Source of the DNA: Marsupella aquatica
Taxonomy: Eukaryota > Marchantiophyta
Direction: 5' to 3'
Length of the DNA: 64,000 nt
Assembly: GCA_973895155.1 (NCBI GenBank)
Contig: OZ316895.1
Coordinates: 20,770,001-20,834,000 of the forward strand
Shown here: piece after piece, positions 1 to 12,120 of the stretch
How positions within the stretch are numbered: position 1 is the first letter of the stretch
How the letters are laid out: the number at the start of each line of letters is the position of its first letter
Made by a program: the position numbers and the translations under genes
The notes under the pieces: generated by a model
Database searches by the model: none
What the model saw: the letters and a program-made list of their open reading frames with translations, nothing else
Told to the model about the DNA's origin: nothing

Positions 1-912
1 CACTTCACATCAATCACTTGGGCCCACTCTTTGCCATGTAGGACACTAGACACTATCATGAATGGGCCCCAAGTTCTTGTAAACTTAGCCTATTGTGGTC
101 TTTCCATTGCAAGTTTTGGGCTTTGTATTTTTGAGGGTATTTGTTTTCTACGATGCTCATCTTGCTCAGAAGTGAATTATGGACTGACCAATCAATCTAG
201 CTTATGTAGTTCAAAGTACAAAGTTTTAGGATATGGAACAAAAAGTAAATTAATACCAGAAAACACAAATCTCAACATGGCCTAATGTCTCGGCATTAAT
301 ACTTCTTCTTTGTTCTTTACACACTTTTTGCAAGATCTTAACTTCCCTCATTTATCTGTTTCTGTTTCTTTCCAAAACCCACTCAATTTTTTGACATAAG
401 TGAACATTTTGGTTGCGGAAATTGTGGGTCATAATGTCCCCTCAAACTTGGATAGGCTGAACCCCTCACATTGTTAAGGCATGACATCACACGATTCCCC
501 CTTAACCATTACCCTATTAGTCATACTGTCCAGGTCTGAGGGAAAGGAAAAAAAAACAATTCTGAGAGGTATTTGTTTGAAGGGACCCCAAAATGTAATT
601 TTCATTCAATAAAACCCTTGAAATTTTGGGTAAGTCAATTCAAGGCCAATCAATGATCTGGATCACTTAGGGGTGAGGTATTCGCTTGATTGACCCCCAA
701 AATGAAACTTGTTACTTGATCGACCCCCTGAGGTCCATCAACGGTCCAGATCTGAGATCGAAAGGTCTGGCCATCAACAGTCCAGATTGGGGAAAAGTAT
801 GGAGGGGGTTGATTAAGCAAACTTTTTTTTAGAAGGGGGTCTACTAAGCATATCTCTCCTTAAGGGTCCTATCATGTAGAACATGTCATTTTGGGATCCA
901 GTCAAGCAAACA
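1..912. other. Intergenic DNA, no gene recognised
   Basis: A/T-rich sequence with short related segments containing TTGACCCCC and GGTCCAGAT motifs around 640-800, which look like a degenerate dispersed repeat. The short open frames have no recognisable domains. Confidence 0.5.
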
Positions 913-1026
913 CCTCACAATTATGAATTCTTGTATTGTAAAGCCACCCTAAAGACGTTCCATAAGGCCCCTCACAATTCCGAAGTCTTGTGTTGTAAAG
1001 CCACCCTAAAGAGGTTCCATAAGGCG
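913..1026. repeat. Tandem duplication, two 57-bp units
   Basis: Two adjacent units starting near 913 and 970 both begin CCTCACAATT and continue TTGTAAAGCCACCCTAAAG and GTTCCATAAGGC with few differences. A similar CCACCCT plus GAGGTCTTCG arrangement occurs at 17050-17180, so the unit may belong to a dispersed family. Confidence 0.8.
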
Positions 1027-1086
1027 AGGTTTTCACACGTTGCATACGCTAAGATGGCCGGTTGTAATTTAGGGTTCGTGTTTCGT

Positions 1087-2960
1087 GGTTCTCTAAAATA
1101 GCTTCACAGGGTGCCGATTAGGTCAAACGCTCCCCACGAAATCAGCCCTTCTTGGGCGGTCATAAACCCCAGACTGAGATCCGCCGTCTGATTTCCATCT
1201 CTCCCTGGCTCTGGAAGGCTAGACATCCGACGCTTATAAGTTTCAGACGTCTCTTCGCTCTGCCACCTTGCTCGAGAACTCGACACTCAGTGATGTTCGT
1301 TACAACGAGCCTCTGGTTCTCCCGATCGCTTGCCCGTTCTCTGGACAGAATTTCAGTACATCACGATCTTTCGCCGGGGCATTCCTTGGTTGGGTTCTAT
1401 TTTTGTTCCCTTTGCTGTCGCTTGATGTGTTCATCTCCCGTCGAAATTTTGTAGCGCGACAGTCTTAAACTTCGGTGCGGTAGTGTAGTGATGTTTTACA
1501 TGCCCAACTCTCAGTGATGTGTAGCACAATGTTCCTCTATTATCTGCCCAATTTTCTTTTCTATTGAATGTCAGTATATCTTCGCACGATTTTTTGTCCT
1601 CGTTTGGGGTTCTGATGGTTTTATTGGTCGGCCATCCTGATCCTCGATTTGGAACGCGTGCTTCCGGTCGTTTTATTGACCTATTTTACTTTTGCTTCAG
1701 TACTGTGTTGCATTATATCCCTGTAGTTTGTAATAGGGTTTGCATGCTTGAGTTTCTCTCTTGCGATTTTCCTCTTGCGATTTTCCTCCCCTAAACTTGC
1801 AGTATAGTGTGGCGTTTTATGTTTTGGCGCGTCTGAATCATTGTGACAGCATGGAGATCTGTTTTTCAAAGGTCTCCTCCTACCCTTGGGTAGTCCATCC
1901 TCATTGTCTGTGGTCTGCGGTCGTATCAGATGAGTCCCCGCACCCCTGACTTTTGCGCTGTCTCATTGCCGGTTATAGACCGATTATTAGGTGATTTATT
2001 GAAGTATGCAATAGCGACAGAAGTACTCGTAGGGAAGGTCGGGAAGAAGCGCGTCTCCGCAACATTTTGTCACCGTCTCCCGTCGGAGCCTATGTCAGTA
2101 AGGTTGTGCCTCTTTGGTGTTCCTAGTAGTGTCCCTCAAGGCTTCCTTGATTGCTATGTTCGAAACTGTCAGTCCTTCCACTATGATGACTCACATAACC
2201 CCAGCTCGCTTCGAGACTTTCGGGTCGGTGAAGAGAATTGGTTTCCAACACGACAAATACCTGAGTGGAATCTCATCAAGTCTTGCCGTATATTGTCAAG
2301 ATTTGAGGTCTTGTTGTCCTGCTGAATGGACAATATGTGCTGGAGAGCCTTTTAGCATGTTCTCGTTGTGGAGATGAATACCATCTCAGTTTGGTTCTGT
2401 CAGTCGCTCAGATGTTGCAAAGATGAAGTCCCGTGTACATTGGCACTCGAGTTTTGGCGGATGATGCATCCTGCTAGTTGCGTTGGTAGTTCCTTACATG
2501 AGCTATTGACCTTGTCAGGTTGCAGATAGTACACCCTGCAGCTGAATTAGTTGGCGTTGTCTTGGTTGATGCCGACCCCAGACGGCTGTGCACATGCGTC
2601 GTTGATATTACTTCTAGACATGTTGATGGATTTGACCTGTGTCTTATTTTTCATAGTCAAACATTCCTGACCAAATGTTTTCAGGAATGTTTTCGCATCA
2701 GGATGATCACATCAAGTGAGTAGTGTAGCGGTTACTAGGGCATCGAGTCCATCAAAATGCCTATGCTCCGAACAAGTGGAAGGTCAAACATTCCTGACCA
2801 AATGCAAAATGGCGAAAACTGCTTTGGCGCTTTTGTCATTTGATCTTTCGCCTGAGCCAGACAATTTAAGCTTTCAGTACATAATGGAACATGTCGTTGT
2901 AATCCAAGTGCAGCGCTAGACCATGTTCAAAGACAACTCCTGTACCGTTTTTCTACCATC
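1087..2960. other. Unrecognised region, possibly transcribed
   Basis: Base composition is more balanced than in the flanking DNA. Several overlapping plus-strand frames of 60-130 codons occur (for example 1930-2325 and 2114-2377), and pyrimidine-rich stretches ending in CAG resemble acceptors (for example near 2530). None of the translations shows a domain I recognise and no exon chain can be fixed. It could be a non-coding transcript, the 5' part of a gene or a decayed gene. Confidence 0.25.
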
Positions 2961-3447
2961 TTAGAGATGATTGTCATTGTTTTGTGATTGTGATCAAGAA
3001 AGTGTAGCCTTCCGTCAAAACTGTCCCAACCACTGTAACTTCATATCTTAGGTTTCTTTATGGTCCACTTTGTACTGTCGTTTCGGAGAGTTTGAGGGTG
3101 CTTTGTCGATATTTTTCTCTTTTGGTTTTGTACCGAGTTTTGTACCTTTTTGAGGGAATTGATTGCATAGTTCTCATCTTGCTTTCAATTCTATTGGTCC
3201 TTGTTGAAAATTAGGTCCTCCCCATTACCTGCCTGGGGTTTTAAACCTTGATGCACCTGTTCCAAAAACTTCCAAAAACATAACAAGCAAAGATAACAGG
3301 CTACCATTGTTGTTTGACAATTGACCCTAAACGCAACTTCAAGCACCACAATGACATTGGAGGATGGAATAGTTTAAGGGGAATTTTGAGAGAGCTCTGG
3401 ACACTCTTTAAGTACAGTAGATGACATTGTCATATGTACATTGCACA

Positions 3448-4087
3448 TTTACAAGTATTTAATCGCAGTCAAAAGGTACTCCTCTGGTCTATTGTCTAGT
3501 GGCTTTTACAAGTATATAATCGCAGTCAGAAGTACTCCCAAGCCTCTTAGACGGAACTGCACATTTACAAGTATATAATTGCAGTCAAAAGGTACTCTGG
3601 TCTATTGTCTAGAGGCTTTTACAAATATATAATCGCAGTCAGAAGGTACTCCTCTGGTCTATGGTCTATTGTCTACAGGCTTTCACAAGTATATAATCGC
3701 AATCAGAAGGTACTCATCGGGTCTATTGTCTTTGAGTGAAGTCTCTAGACCCTGACTCTTAACTAAAGCATAATTGAATGAAGGTGCCAAGGTCCTTTGG
3801 TCTTTGTCTTTGAGTGAAGTCTCTAGACCCTGACTCTTAATTAAAGAATAATTGAATGAAGGTGCCAAGGATGGGGCATGGTACTCCTCTGGTCTATTGT
3901 CTGTGAGTGAAGTCTCTAGACCCTTAACTAAGGCATAACTGAATGAAGGTCTGTTGTCTTTGAGTGATGTCTCTAGACCCTCACCCTTAACTAAAGCATA
4001 ACTGAATGAAGGTCTATTGTCTTTGAGTGAAGCCTCTAGACTCTTAACTAAAGCATAACTGAATGGAGATGCCAAGGATGGGGCATG
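3448..4087. repeat. Two adjoining minisatellites
   Basis: The first array (about 3448-3735) has five units of roughly 55-63 bp with the core ACAAGTATATAATCGCAGTC. The second (about 3720-4087) has about five units of variable length with the core GAGTGAAGTCTCTAGACC followed by AACTAAAGCATAA. A 146-codon minus-strand frame (3683-4123) runs through the second array and is itself repetitive, with ETSLKDNRP recurring. I read it as a by-product of the repeat. Single related units lie near 58430 and 62045. Confidence 0.85.
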
Positions 4088-4988
4088 TGCACACAAAAAC
4101 AAGGACGTAGGTAAAGAGGGCATGCAATAGCAAGGAATCTTTCTTTTTGTTGCAAGGTCCCTTTTTGTCCTCCTCTCTATCTAAGTTCAAGGAATGAGTA
4201 ATTGAGCTAATGTACATAACTCCCTAAGCAAAATGAGGTCACAAGAGTACTGAGATATGCACTCACAGTACTACCATTGTGAGCAACCATACATAAGACA
4301 CTTGGATGAAATCGGAGTAACACCCTTTATTCCAAAATGAATCATTTCCTGACTCTGTCAAACTTCTTCCCCCTGCTCATGTTTTTCTCTCCTCCTCGAC
4401 TAAGGTGGGAACTTCTTCACCCTTGCTCAGGCTGTATTCAGTAACGTCCCAGCTCTATATTTTAGTAGTAAATATATTTACACCAACTAATTACACTTCG
4501 TTCATTAATTAGTCAACAGTTTTATTTGACAGTATAGACCCACTTTCCATTGCCCTAGAATTGTCAGTTGCCTTCTTGCCCTCACCAAAAGATATCAACG
4601 TCTTTTTGAAGTAAAAGCTTTTTTAACGAAAAATAAAAATATTTGAAACTATGTATCTTACAAGATTCCAACTCTTACAAAACTCACACTAAAACATGCA
4701 CTCCTTCCACAATAAAGTTGTTTGCAGACCTATAGAGCCCTCAAGAGTTTAGATGGTAGATGCTCCAAAAAGCCACAGAGATCACATGGGCCCTTCCAAC
4801 TTTACAGCCAACCTCCAATGCCATTGCCACTAGTCTAGAGCAAAAGTTCTCAAACCTTTCGTCCAGTTGCAAGCCAGTTCAATTTATTGCACCAAAACCC
4901 AAGGAGTTGAACATTCCATAAAGATCCCTCGTGGTCCACAAATTTGACATAAGGACAAATTTTATGTTGGGATGGAGTTGATGGAAGG
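4088..4988. other. Intergenic DNA, nothing recognised
   Basis: A/T-rich sequence with no open frame longer than 60 codons, no recognisable RNA gene and no clear repeat. Confidence 0.5.
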
Positions 4989-5235
4989 AAGGTCTGATTT
5001 CAGGAATACAATGGACCAAGCATTTTTAGTATCACTTGAACTAATATAAAAAAATTAATTAGTAAGCTTGAATGGAATCCATTCAAACTTATGTATTTGG
5101 ATGAGAAAGGAACGTTTAAAGGTTTGATTTCAGGACTGAAATGAGCCAAGCAGTTTTAGTATCACATAAACTAATATAAATGAAGAGTTATACGCTTGAA
5201 TGGAATCTATCCAAACTTATGAATTTGGATGAGAT
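4989..5235. repeat. Tandem duplication, about 129-bp period
   Basis: Two copies start near 4989 and 5118. They share TGATTTCAGGA, AGTATCAC, AACTAATATAAA and GCTTGAATGGAATC in the same order, with scattered substitutions and small indels. Confidence 0.8.
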
Positions 5236-5423
5236 CCCATAATTCTCTTTGTATCAAGGGTATACATACCTCACGAAAACCATTGATCGTAGGTTTCTGA
5301 AGATCCCATTGAAGTTTGAAAATTCAATCACAGGAGAAGGTTTGAAATGCAATCACAGTTCAGCTTCTTGTAGTTCCAAAAAAGAATGTCAAACTTCTTA
5401 AGATATAACATTTGCAAGTGATC

Positions 5424-5597
5424 CATATGAATTGCAATTTAATATTAGAACATCTTCTACAAAGTCATGATAAATGGGGAGCTTCAATTCTCATTACTAG
5501 CCTGAAGCCCCATACGAATTGTAATTTATTATTCGAACATCTTCTACAAAGTCACGATCAATGGGAGCTTCAATTCTCATTACGAGCCTGACTGCCC
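5424..5597. repeat. Tandem duplication, 87-bp period
   Basis: Copies begin near 5424 and 5511. Both read through AACATCTTCTACAAAGTCA and GGGAGCTTCAATTCTCATTA and differ at a few positions. Confidence 0.85.
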
Positions 5598-5804
5598 ATT
5601 TTTCCAATGTAAATAGAAAACGAGCCTGGATGCACACTTTTGAATGTAAATAGACACTATGACAAAAAGTATGTCTAATCATCACATGACATACATGTCC
5701 ACATGCTGGACCCTAGTGTCATTGTCCAGAGGCTTCATTCAGGAACCCCTAAACCCCAACTCTAGCTTCTCTTCCATTTTATAAATAAGATACACAAATG
5801 ATGG

Positions 5805-6150
5805 ATAATTTTGAAAGGTTTCCAGAACTCATGATACATTTCTTGTATTCGATTTTGGAGACAACTTTACTGACCAATCTCCGTCAATCCATCAAATTCG
5901 GCCATGAATTGACGTTGCAATCTTTTGAGGTGAGTGATAGGAAGCTACCATACTCATGCCCTCCACATTTCATTACACAGATCATAGACTCTTTCGCATG
6001 CCTCATGGTACAAATTCAGAGAATCCTTCTATCCAATTTTGGAGACCGCTGCTCTGCCGACCAATCTCGGTCAATCAATCTAATTCAGCCATGAATGGGC
6101 ATTGCAATCTGTTGAGGTGAACGATAGGAAGCTACAGCACTCGTGCCTCC
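5805..6150. repeat. Diverged tandem duplication, about 184-bp period
   Basis: Two copies share ATTTTGGAGAC, GACCAATCTC, GTCAATC and GATAGGAAGCTAC. The array lies just past the 3' end of the chitinase gene and may overlap its 3' untranslated region. A 98-codon frame over the first copy (5798-6094) has no recognisable domain. Confidence 0.75.
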
Positions 6151-6291
6151 AGACAATGAATCCAATGCAGTACCCTCCTGAGCCGTCCAAAAATTGGGCT
6201 CAAATGACCATCATGAATCTGGAGTGAACGTTTGTTCGGGCGAGCTCATCAGCAAATGTGGACGGAGACTGACTCCAATCGAGCGAGCATT

Positions 6292-8269
6292 CTAGTACGG
6301 GGCCATCGTTTCACAAGTGAGATTGGGCCCAGGGTCGACGCCCAAGAGATTGCAAAACTGGAGAAAGTACTTGACACGGTTCGCAGCTTGAGGACTGGAT
6401 TTGCCGCACTCGAGTCCCCCATTGATGATGTCGATCGTCAGACCAAATCCGGGGAGACGGCCGAGGGCCTTGTCTTGCGCGGTGGGGGTGTAGTTCCCCG
6501 TTATGACGTTGTGGATTGATGGAATGCTGCCGCTTGGAGTCGTCCAGAACCACAGCGCCGTTTTGAAGGCCAGCAGGGGATCCGTGGCCACGAGATCGGG
6601 ACTCGCCAGAATGTCCGCTCCCACCGCAGGACTAGCAGCTCCGTAGTTATAATTCCTGAACAGATGAAAGCAATCAAAGCTAAGGATTCAGTCACGGAAC
6701 ATTTTGACATTCCAGAAATGTCACATGTTGGCACATAACCCAATGATCCACCAACGACTATGAAATCACCTCTGGCCTTGTCTCATTGTGGGAATACTTT
6801 CCAGGACTCGAGAAATCGTGGACAGTTAAACTGAAGCCCGTGACTGATATTTCTGCAACAAATTGATCGCTAAGGTGGACCAAATCCTTCAATTGAATTT
6901 GTGTGGTTTTGAGAGCATGTGCGTTGAGGAACTCACTGAAATTGAAGTACTTCGTTTTTATCCTGCCCATAACTTTAGTTGCCATACTTGAACTCAATTG
7001 AACCCAATCCAGGTTATTGCCCTCTCGATTTGGTTTTCCTAATAATTCGAGCCTCCCTCTCTGGGTGTGCTAGCATAGCCTCAATCTGTTGTCATAGCTC
7101 GGGAGTTGGGCTACAAAGTGAATGGTAGTGGTGTCTGTTATTTCAACATGATAGTCTAGACTTACCAGCTGAGTTGCACTGGGCCTCTTCCGTAGTAAGT
7201 TTGATTTGTGGCGCACGGGTACTTCACATACGTGGGGTCGCAATAGTTGCCCGACTTGTCGATCTCTCTGATGTACACTAGACCTGCGATGCGCACACAA
7301 CAAATTGAGAGAATGACTTCATGCACAATGTGTACTTTCTACATAATTTCAGAACTCACCGTTGTAATGTACCACGAAGTTGTTCCTCACTCTATCTCAA
7401 TAGTCGCGCGCAATACATTGAAGGAAACACAGACTCGACCTCATGTCCGTCTCCCAGCCACTTCAAAGTCATTACAACTACTGCAGATGGACTCTTCTCG
7501 AGAAGCTTTTCTTGGCCTTGAAGGATTTCACTTCACGACATCGTTTCGGCTCACACTGAGAGAATTCATGTCTAACTGATGGATCAAACTAACCTCGATC
7601 ACATACTTGAACGAAATTACTGCTGGTATTAGAATTTCAGCACATGCATTCCACCTATTGGAATGATTGAAGCACATCGACAAATTGAACGAATGATACT
7701 CTGGCCAGCTGAAATAAATCGTGGTGATTGGTTTCTTAAAATCGAAAGGGCAATCGAGTAATTTGTACCAGACGAGGAGTGACTTCCATGAATGCAGAAT
7801 TCTAGAAGATGCTGCAGACTGACTGAGTCCTTGATTTACCTGCCGTCTCCTGTTGGACGTGAGCAGCAAAAGCAGCGATCTCTCTGAGGGCGCATTCCTT
7901 TATTTTGCTCGTTCCGAACAGCGGGAACGCATTGCCGGCGAGAATCAACGAATTGTACTGGTAGAATCGGTTCCGGTCGGGCCAGAGCAGTTCGAACAGA
8001 CTTTCGTTGAGGACTTTGTCCAAGCCGCTGGTGCTGAGCACCGGCGGAGCTGGAGGAGGAGTATTCGAGAGACATTGGCTTTGGCATCCGGTACCGCAGT
8101 ACGCCGCGCTGGCCCCGCAGAACCCGACCTGACTGCAGCACAGCCCGTCTTGACACAGAGTGTTGTTCGCAGATGTGCCGCATTGCGCTTCACAAAACTG
8201 GACCTGCAGCTGCAGCAGCAGTGCGCACGATACCAAAACTCCCAACATTCCCATCTCCTGAACCTTCAT
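6292..8269 (-). CDS. GH19 chitinase with hevein domain (class IV-like)
   Basis: A secreted endochitinase that cleaves beta-1,4-GlcNAc polymers, probably in the apoplast against fungal walls. Exons are 8269-7840, 7283-7166 and 6655-6292, with GT..AG introns and closing phase, giving 303 aa. Met at 8269 is chosen because a hydrophobic signal peptide (about residues 7-28, ending CEAQ) follows at once; an in-frame Met 16 codons upstream lacks this layout. Residues 30-66 form an eight-cysteine hevein domain ([11 protein letters not shown]). A proline linker follows, then the GH19 domain: [40 protein letters not shown] and [17 protein letters not shown]. The likely catalytic glutamates are about E141 and E150. 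The short link between the first glutamate and YIREI matches class IV. The usual HET is QET here. The class is inferred by eye. Confidence 0.92.
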
Positions 8270-9280
8270 TGCAAAGAGATGTCTCGTCCTGTTCGCAATG
8301 CCACACTCAAGTCTCAACTCGCTCGCACCTCAACCCGTATCAATGGCCCAACGTCAACTGCGCGCATGAGTCAGTGCCTTTGTTCGTTCGTCTTCTAGAA
8401 AGGTTGCCGCAAAATTGATCTCTCAACACTCAATGCACTATAGCACTGTGAGAGCTCGGTATATGCTGGAAACTGATCGATCTTTGACTTCGCCTGGACA
8501 TGGCGATCAAGACGGGCAGGTGCCGTGAAGGACCGGTACACTCGTGGCCATAGTGAGTCCACGACGAAGAAGATGGAGAGACCGTTCCGACACGGTGACG
8601 GCAATCTACCCCGGCATGCTCGCACACGTCTTAGTAAATGCGATCGATCGATCAATCTCCCCTCGACCAAATTCACTTTACTCTGCTGCTCTGCTGCAGT
8701 CCTATGCCAACTGTCTCAAAGTAACTCTCAATCGAAATTGAGTAGCTCCGCTTTCCTGCACTCACTACGTTGGCACTTCGCAGAATGATGATGATCGACA
8801 GAAAATCACTTCACGAATTTGAGCTCATCCAGCTCACTCTCTCGCAGCTGGATCAATCTCGCATCAGCGGGAAGCTCGAGAGCTGTGTGTGAGAGCGAGA
8901 GAGAGAGAGAGAGGGATTAAACACTCAAGAAACGACGTGACGACTCGTGATCTGCCACCGTTCCACTGTGAAGAACTGAGCATGAATGAGCAAACGGATT
9001 TGTAATTATACGCTTCGATGAAATTGAGGAAAGCAGCTGCAGGTGATGCTTTTATGCCCAGAATCATTCATTCTGCGCTAGCGAAGTCAAGCATTGGAGC
9101 CGCTGAAGTCTGAACCCACCACTGCTGAAGTCTGAGGCCCACCGAGACATTGACTCAATCTCACGAGCTCTCCACAGCCTCCACTTTGCACTCAGCTGTT
9201 CATGATCTGACTTGCTGATGAATTGGTGCGGACTGCGTGGACTTCTAGAAAGACATCTTCCAAAGTCAGTCAGTTTCTGC
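8270..9280. other. Chitinase upstream region with (GA)n microsatellite
   Basis: This should hold the chitinase 5' untranslated region and promoter on the minus strand. A GA-rich microsatellite lies at about 8891-8914. An ATATA run near 8459-8463 and a TGACG element near 8358 could be promoter elements, but both are short motifs. The open frames here are short and overlapping, and none is recognisable. Confidence 0.4.
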
Positions 9281-9990
9281 TGCATTAATTGGGAGTGGAC
9301 GAGTGGAGAGTGGAGACCATCATTATGTGTAAGAGGCCTTTGCATGTCAACGAATTACAGTCATCTCCCTCTAAGTGCATACTCTTGAGGAAGCATCCAG
9401 TGTGCAATTAAAGAGGGTTTCAGAAACGTTGTGCATTTTGAGAAGAATGGAGAGTGGAGACCATCATTCTGTGGAAAATGCCTGAAGAGGCCAATGAACT
9501 ACGGTAGACTCTCTCTAAGTGCATACTCTTGGGAAGAAGCATCCGGTGTGCACTTAAACTGGGCTAGCATTACATTATGTAAGTATAAAATTGTGGAATT
9601 GTGTACTTATTGATAAGGGCTACCTTCAACATGGATCTACACTTCATGATAAGTGCAAAACTTGGAATTATGCATTTATCTATAATAGCTACATTACTTC
9701 CATGTGCAATGAATGAACTACAGTTGTCTCTCTTTAAATGCAAACTCCAAGGAAGTAGCATCTGGTTCATACTTAGCATGGTTTGCACTGCGTGATAAGT
9801 GCAAAAATGTGGAATTATGCATTTATCAATAAAGAGCTACACTTCCTCAAGACTCACATGCTAAATACTTGTCCTAGACACTATGGCCTAGCCTACAAGT
9901 GGCATTTTTCGTTGTGCATGAAAAAATGGGGAAATTTCCATGCACTTGTCAGTAAGTGCAAGTTGGATATGTATGCTTATCAATAAGTAC
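9281..9990. repeat. Diverged tandem segments with TGCACTTAT motifs
   Basis: Segments at about 9290-9420 and 9440-9570 share GGAGAGTGGAGACCATCAT, CTCTAAGTGCATACTCTTG and GAAGCATCC. A third, weaker copy lies near 9716-9780. From 9586 onward short motifs of the type TGCA(C/T)TTATC and GATAAGTGCA recur in both orientations. The same vocabulary reappears at 11620-12120 and 26200-26660, so this looks like one dispersed repeat family. Confidence 0.65.
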
Positions 9991-11619
9991 TCATGAACAC
10001 TTATCAAGGGTTTTCACTTGAATGTTGAGTTTCATTTAGCAATTTGGGGCCTATGTTTACAAAAATTGCAAACTCCATGGAAAAAAGGGAAGCATGGGAT
10101 GAATTGCACTTATCCAAGGTCTTCACTTGCGGAGCGTGCACTCAATGGCTGTACAGCACAATAACCCATAGCCAATTCCATAGCTGAACAACCGTAGTGT
10201 TGGGACACCACCCCATGCAGCTCAACTTCCAAAAAATAATTCCAACCAAACTTGCAATTGCACTAAAGTTTATATTCCTTTGTATGTAGCATAATTTTTA
10301 CACATCTTACCAAGTGAAACCATTTTGTTCCTATCCAAACGAAGTTCAAGGCATGCTTTACAAAACCCCGTGCTACCATACCCGGTTTTGTGTTGTTGAG
10401 TGTGTCGCCCAGCACTACTGTAATGATAAGCATGATTATTTGGATAAATTTTGTTCCTATAGTGCAGATAGGAGATTGCTATATGGCGGGATACCTTCTC
10501 CATATCTTGTCGTATTAGAAAAGATAGTATAGACATATGGTCTAGTCTATGCTTTCACTTTGTATTAATTTGAATTTAGCTATTTCTCTTACCCCCCTAA
10601 TTTTTCAAGTCCTTAGTTTTTATTAGATATGTTATATATTCATATACTAAATTTTTCTTTTTTTGTATAATTTTTTTCTAATATTCTTCATTATTAGGTG
10701 ACAAGGTTCACCCACCAGACTCCACATGGACACAGCTGAAGGTTGCACTATATTACATATCCATTGGTCAAAAGTTTTTCCAATGTTTATGATATATACA
10801 TTAATAGGAGTCACCCAATAGAGTATAGAGAGTCTCTCAAACTAGAGTCTGAAAGTATTTTACAAAATTAGAATATTTATTTTTCAATCACAAATAATAT
10901 ACCCCTAAGGTACATTATATATTCTAATATACAAATATGGGTGTGTCACCCAAAAAGTAGAGTATCTCTCCTCACTTTAAAGGTATGCATTTTTATTTAT
11001 TTTACTTTTTTAAATCATTGTTTCACTACATTTGAATAAGCCTGGAATATAATTTATTTCATAAACCAGTTAAACTTATCAGTACTCTAAATAGGGTAAA
11101 ATGGAATTTATTGTGAATAAGCTAAAATAGCATGGTCTTAAAATGGGCCAGCTATATATAGTTAGAAAGATGTGCAATGTGGGTTACTTGGGTCCCCATG
11201 ACGCAGCAGGGTACTTTCCTATACAAGGAGTGGTGAGCATTAGAGCTGATGAGGCCAGGTGAAAAGGAACCCTTGCCTATTTTGATGTTTATGTTTGCCA
11301 TATGTTTTTTAAGGCAATGTACTGAAGTCCAATTAACTTAGAACATGAATCACCCCCCAAGTGATTATGTAGAGTATCAATAAATACACTAAACTAAGGA
11401 GTACTCAAATCAGGTTTTTGCCCTGTGCCAGCGTTTTGAAAGCGTCTTCTCATTGTTACCCCTTTTTTGGTCAGAAAATAGTTTGTCAACATGAGTGGAC
11501 TTTGACCTGGGTCTTCCCATCTGTCTTTCCTTGAAAATTAATGTTAATAAGTGCTTGACTTTTGCCCGACTTTGTCAGTTGGTATCTGCTACTGTGCATC
11601 ACCAGCTACAGCAAATGTG
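9991..11619. other. A/T-rich intergenic DNA, nothing recognised
   Basis: Strongly A/T-rich between about 10560 and 11100. No recognisable protein domain, RNA gene or clear tandem repeat. Confidence 0.5.
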
Positions 11620-12120
11620 GATAAGTGCAGTGTGGATAAGTGCAGGCCTACATGTAATCCCCAAGTATTACACTGATTTCCTTTATAAATGCACCCAAAA
11701 ATGTATTATGCATAAGTGCAGGTAGACCCTCTCTAACTGACAAAATAGCAGCACTCAACAACAAAATAATGCATAAGTTTAATTTTGTCTACAAGTGTAC
11801 ACATGTATTTATCAGTTACTGAAATGCATATTACTTAATATGCATTTATTTATAAATGCAGCAAAACAACTACATGGAGTAGTTCATGCATTTATCCAGT
11901 TGAATCATGCAATAAGAGGGCTTGGGGTATGAGGAGTCTGGTGTGTGTGACACAACACAACAGGGAAATGCTTAACCAATTTCCCATGCACTTCTTAGAT
12001 AGTTCAGACTGTGCACATATGGAGAAGTGCATAAATCATGGCCTCTGCAATTACAGCATAGTGCATTCCAGGATATTAAGTGACTTCCCAAGGGCCTACA
12101 CTCCCGCTTGCACTTAGACA
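11620..12120. repeat. Dispersed repeat with TGCACTTAT / ATAAGTGCA motifs
   Basis: Repeated GATAAGTGCAG, GCATAAGTGCAG and TGCATTTAT motifs occur in both orientations, matching the families near 9586-9990 and 26200-26660. No coding sequence is recognised. Confidence 0.55.

Noticed and set aside
3683-4123. 146-codon minus-strand repetitive frame
   Set aside because: It coincides with the minisatellite, its unit varies in length, and it has no domain or composition of a real protein.
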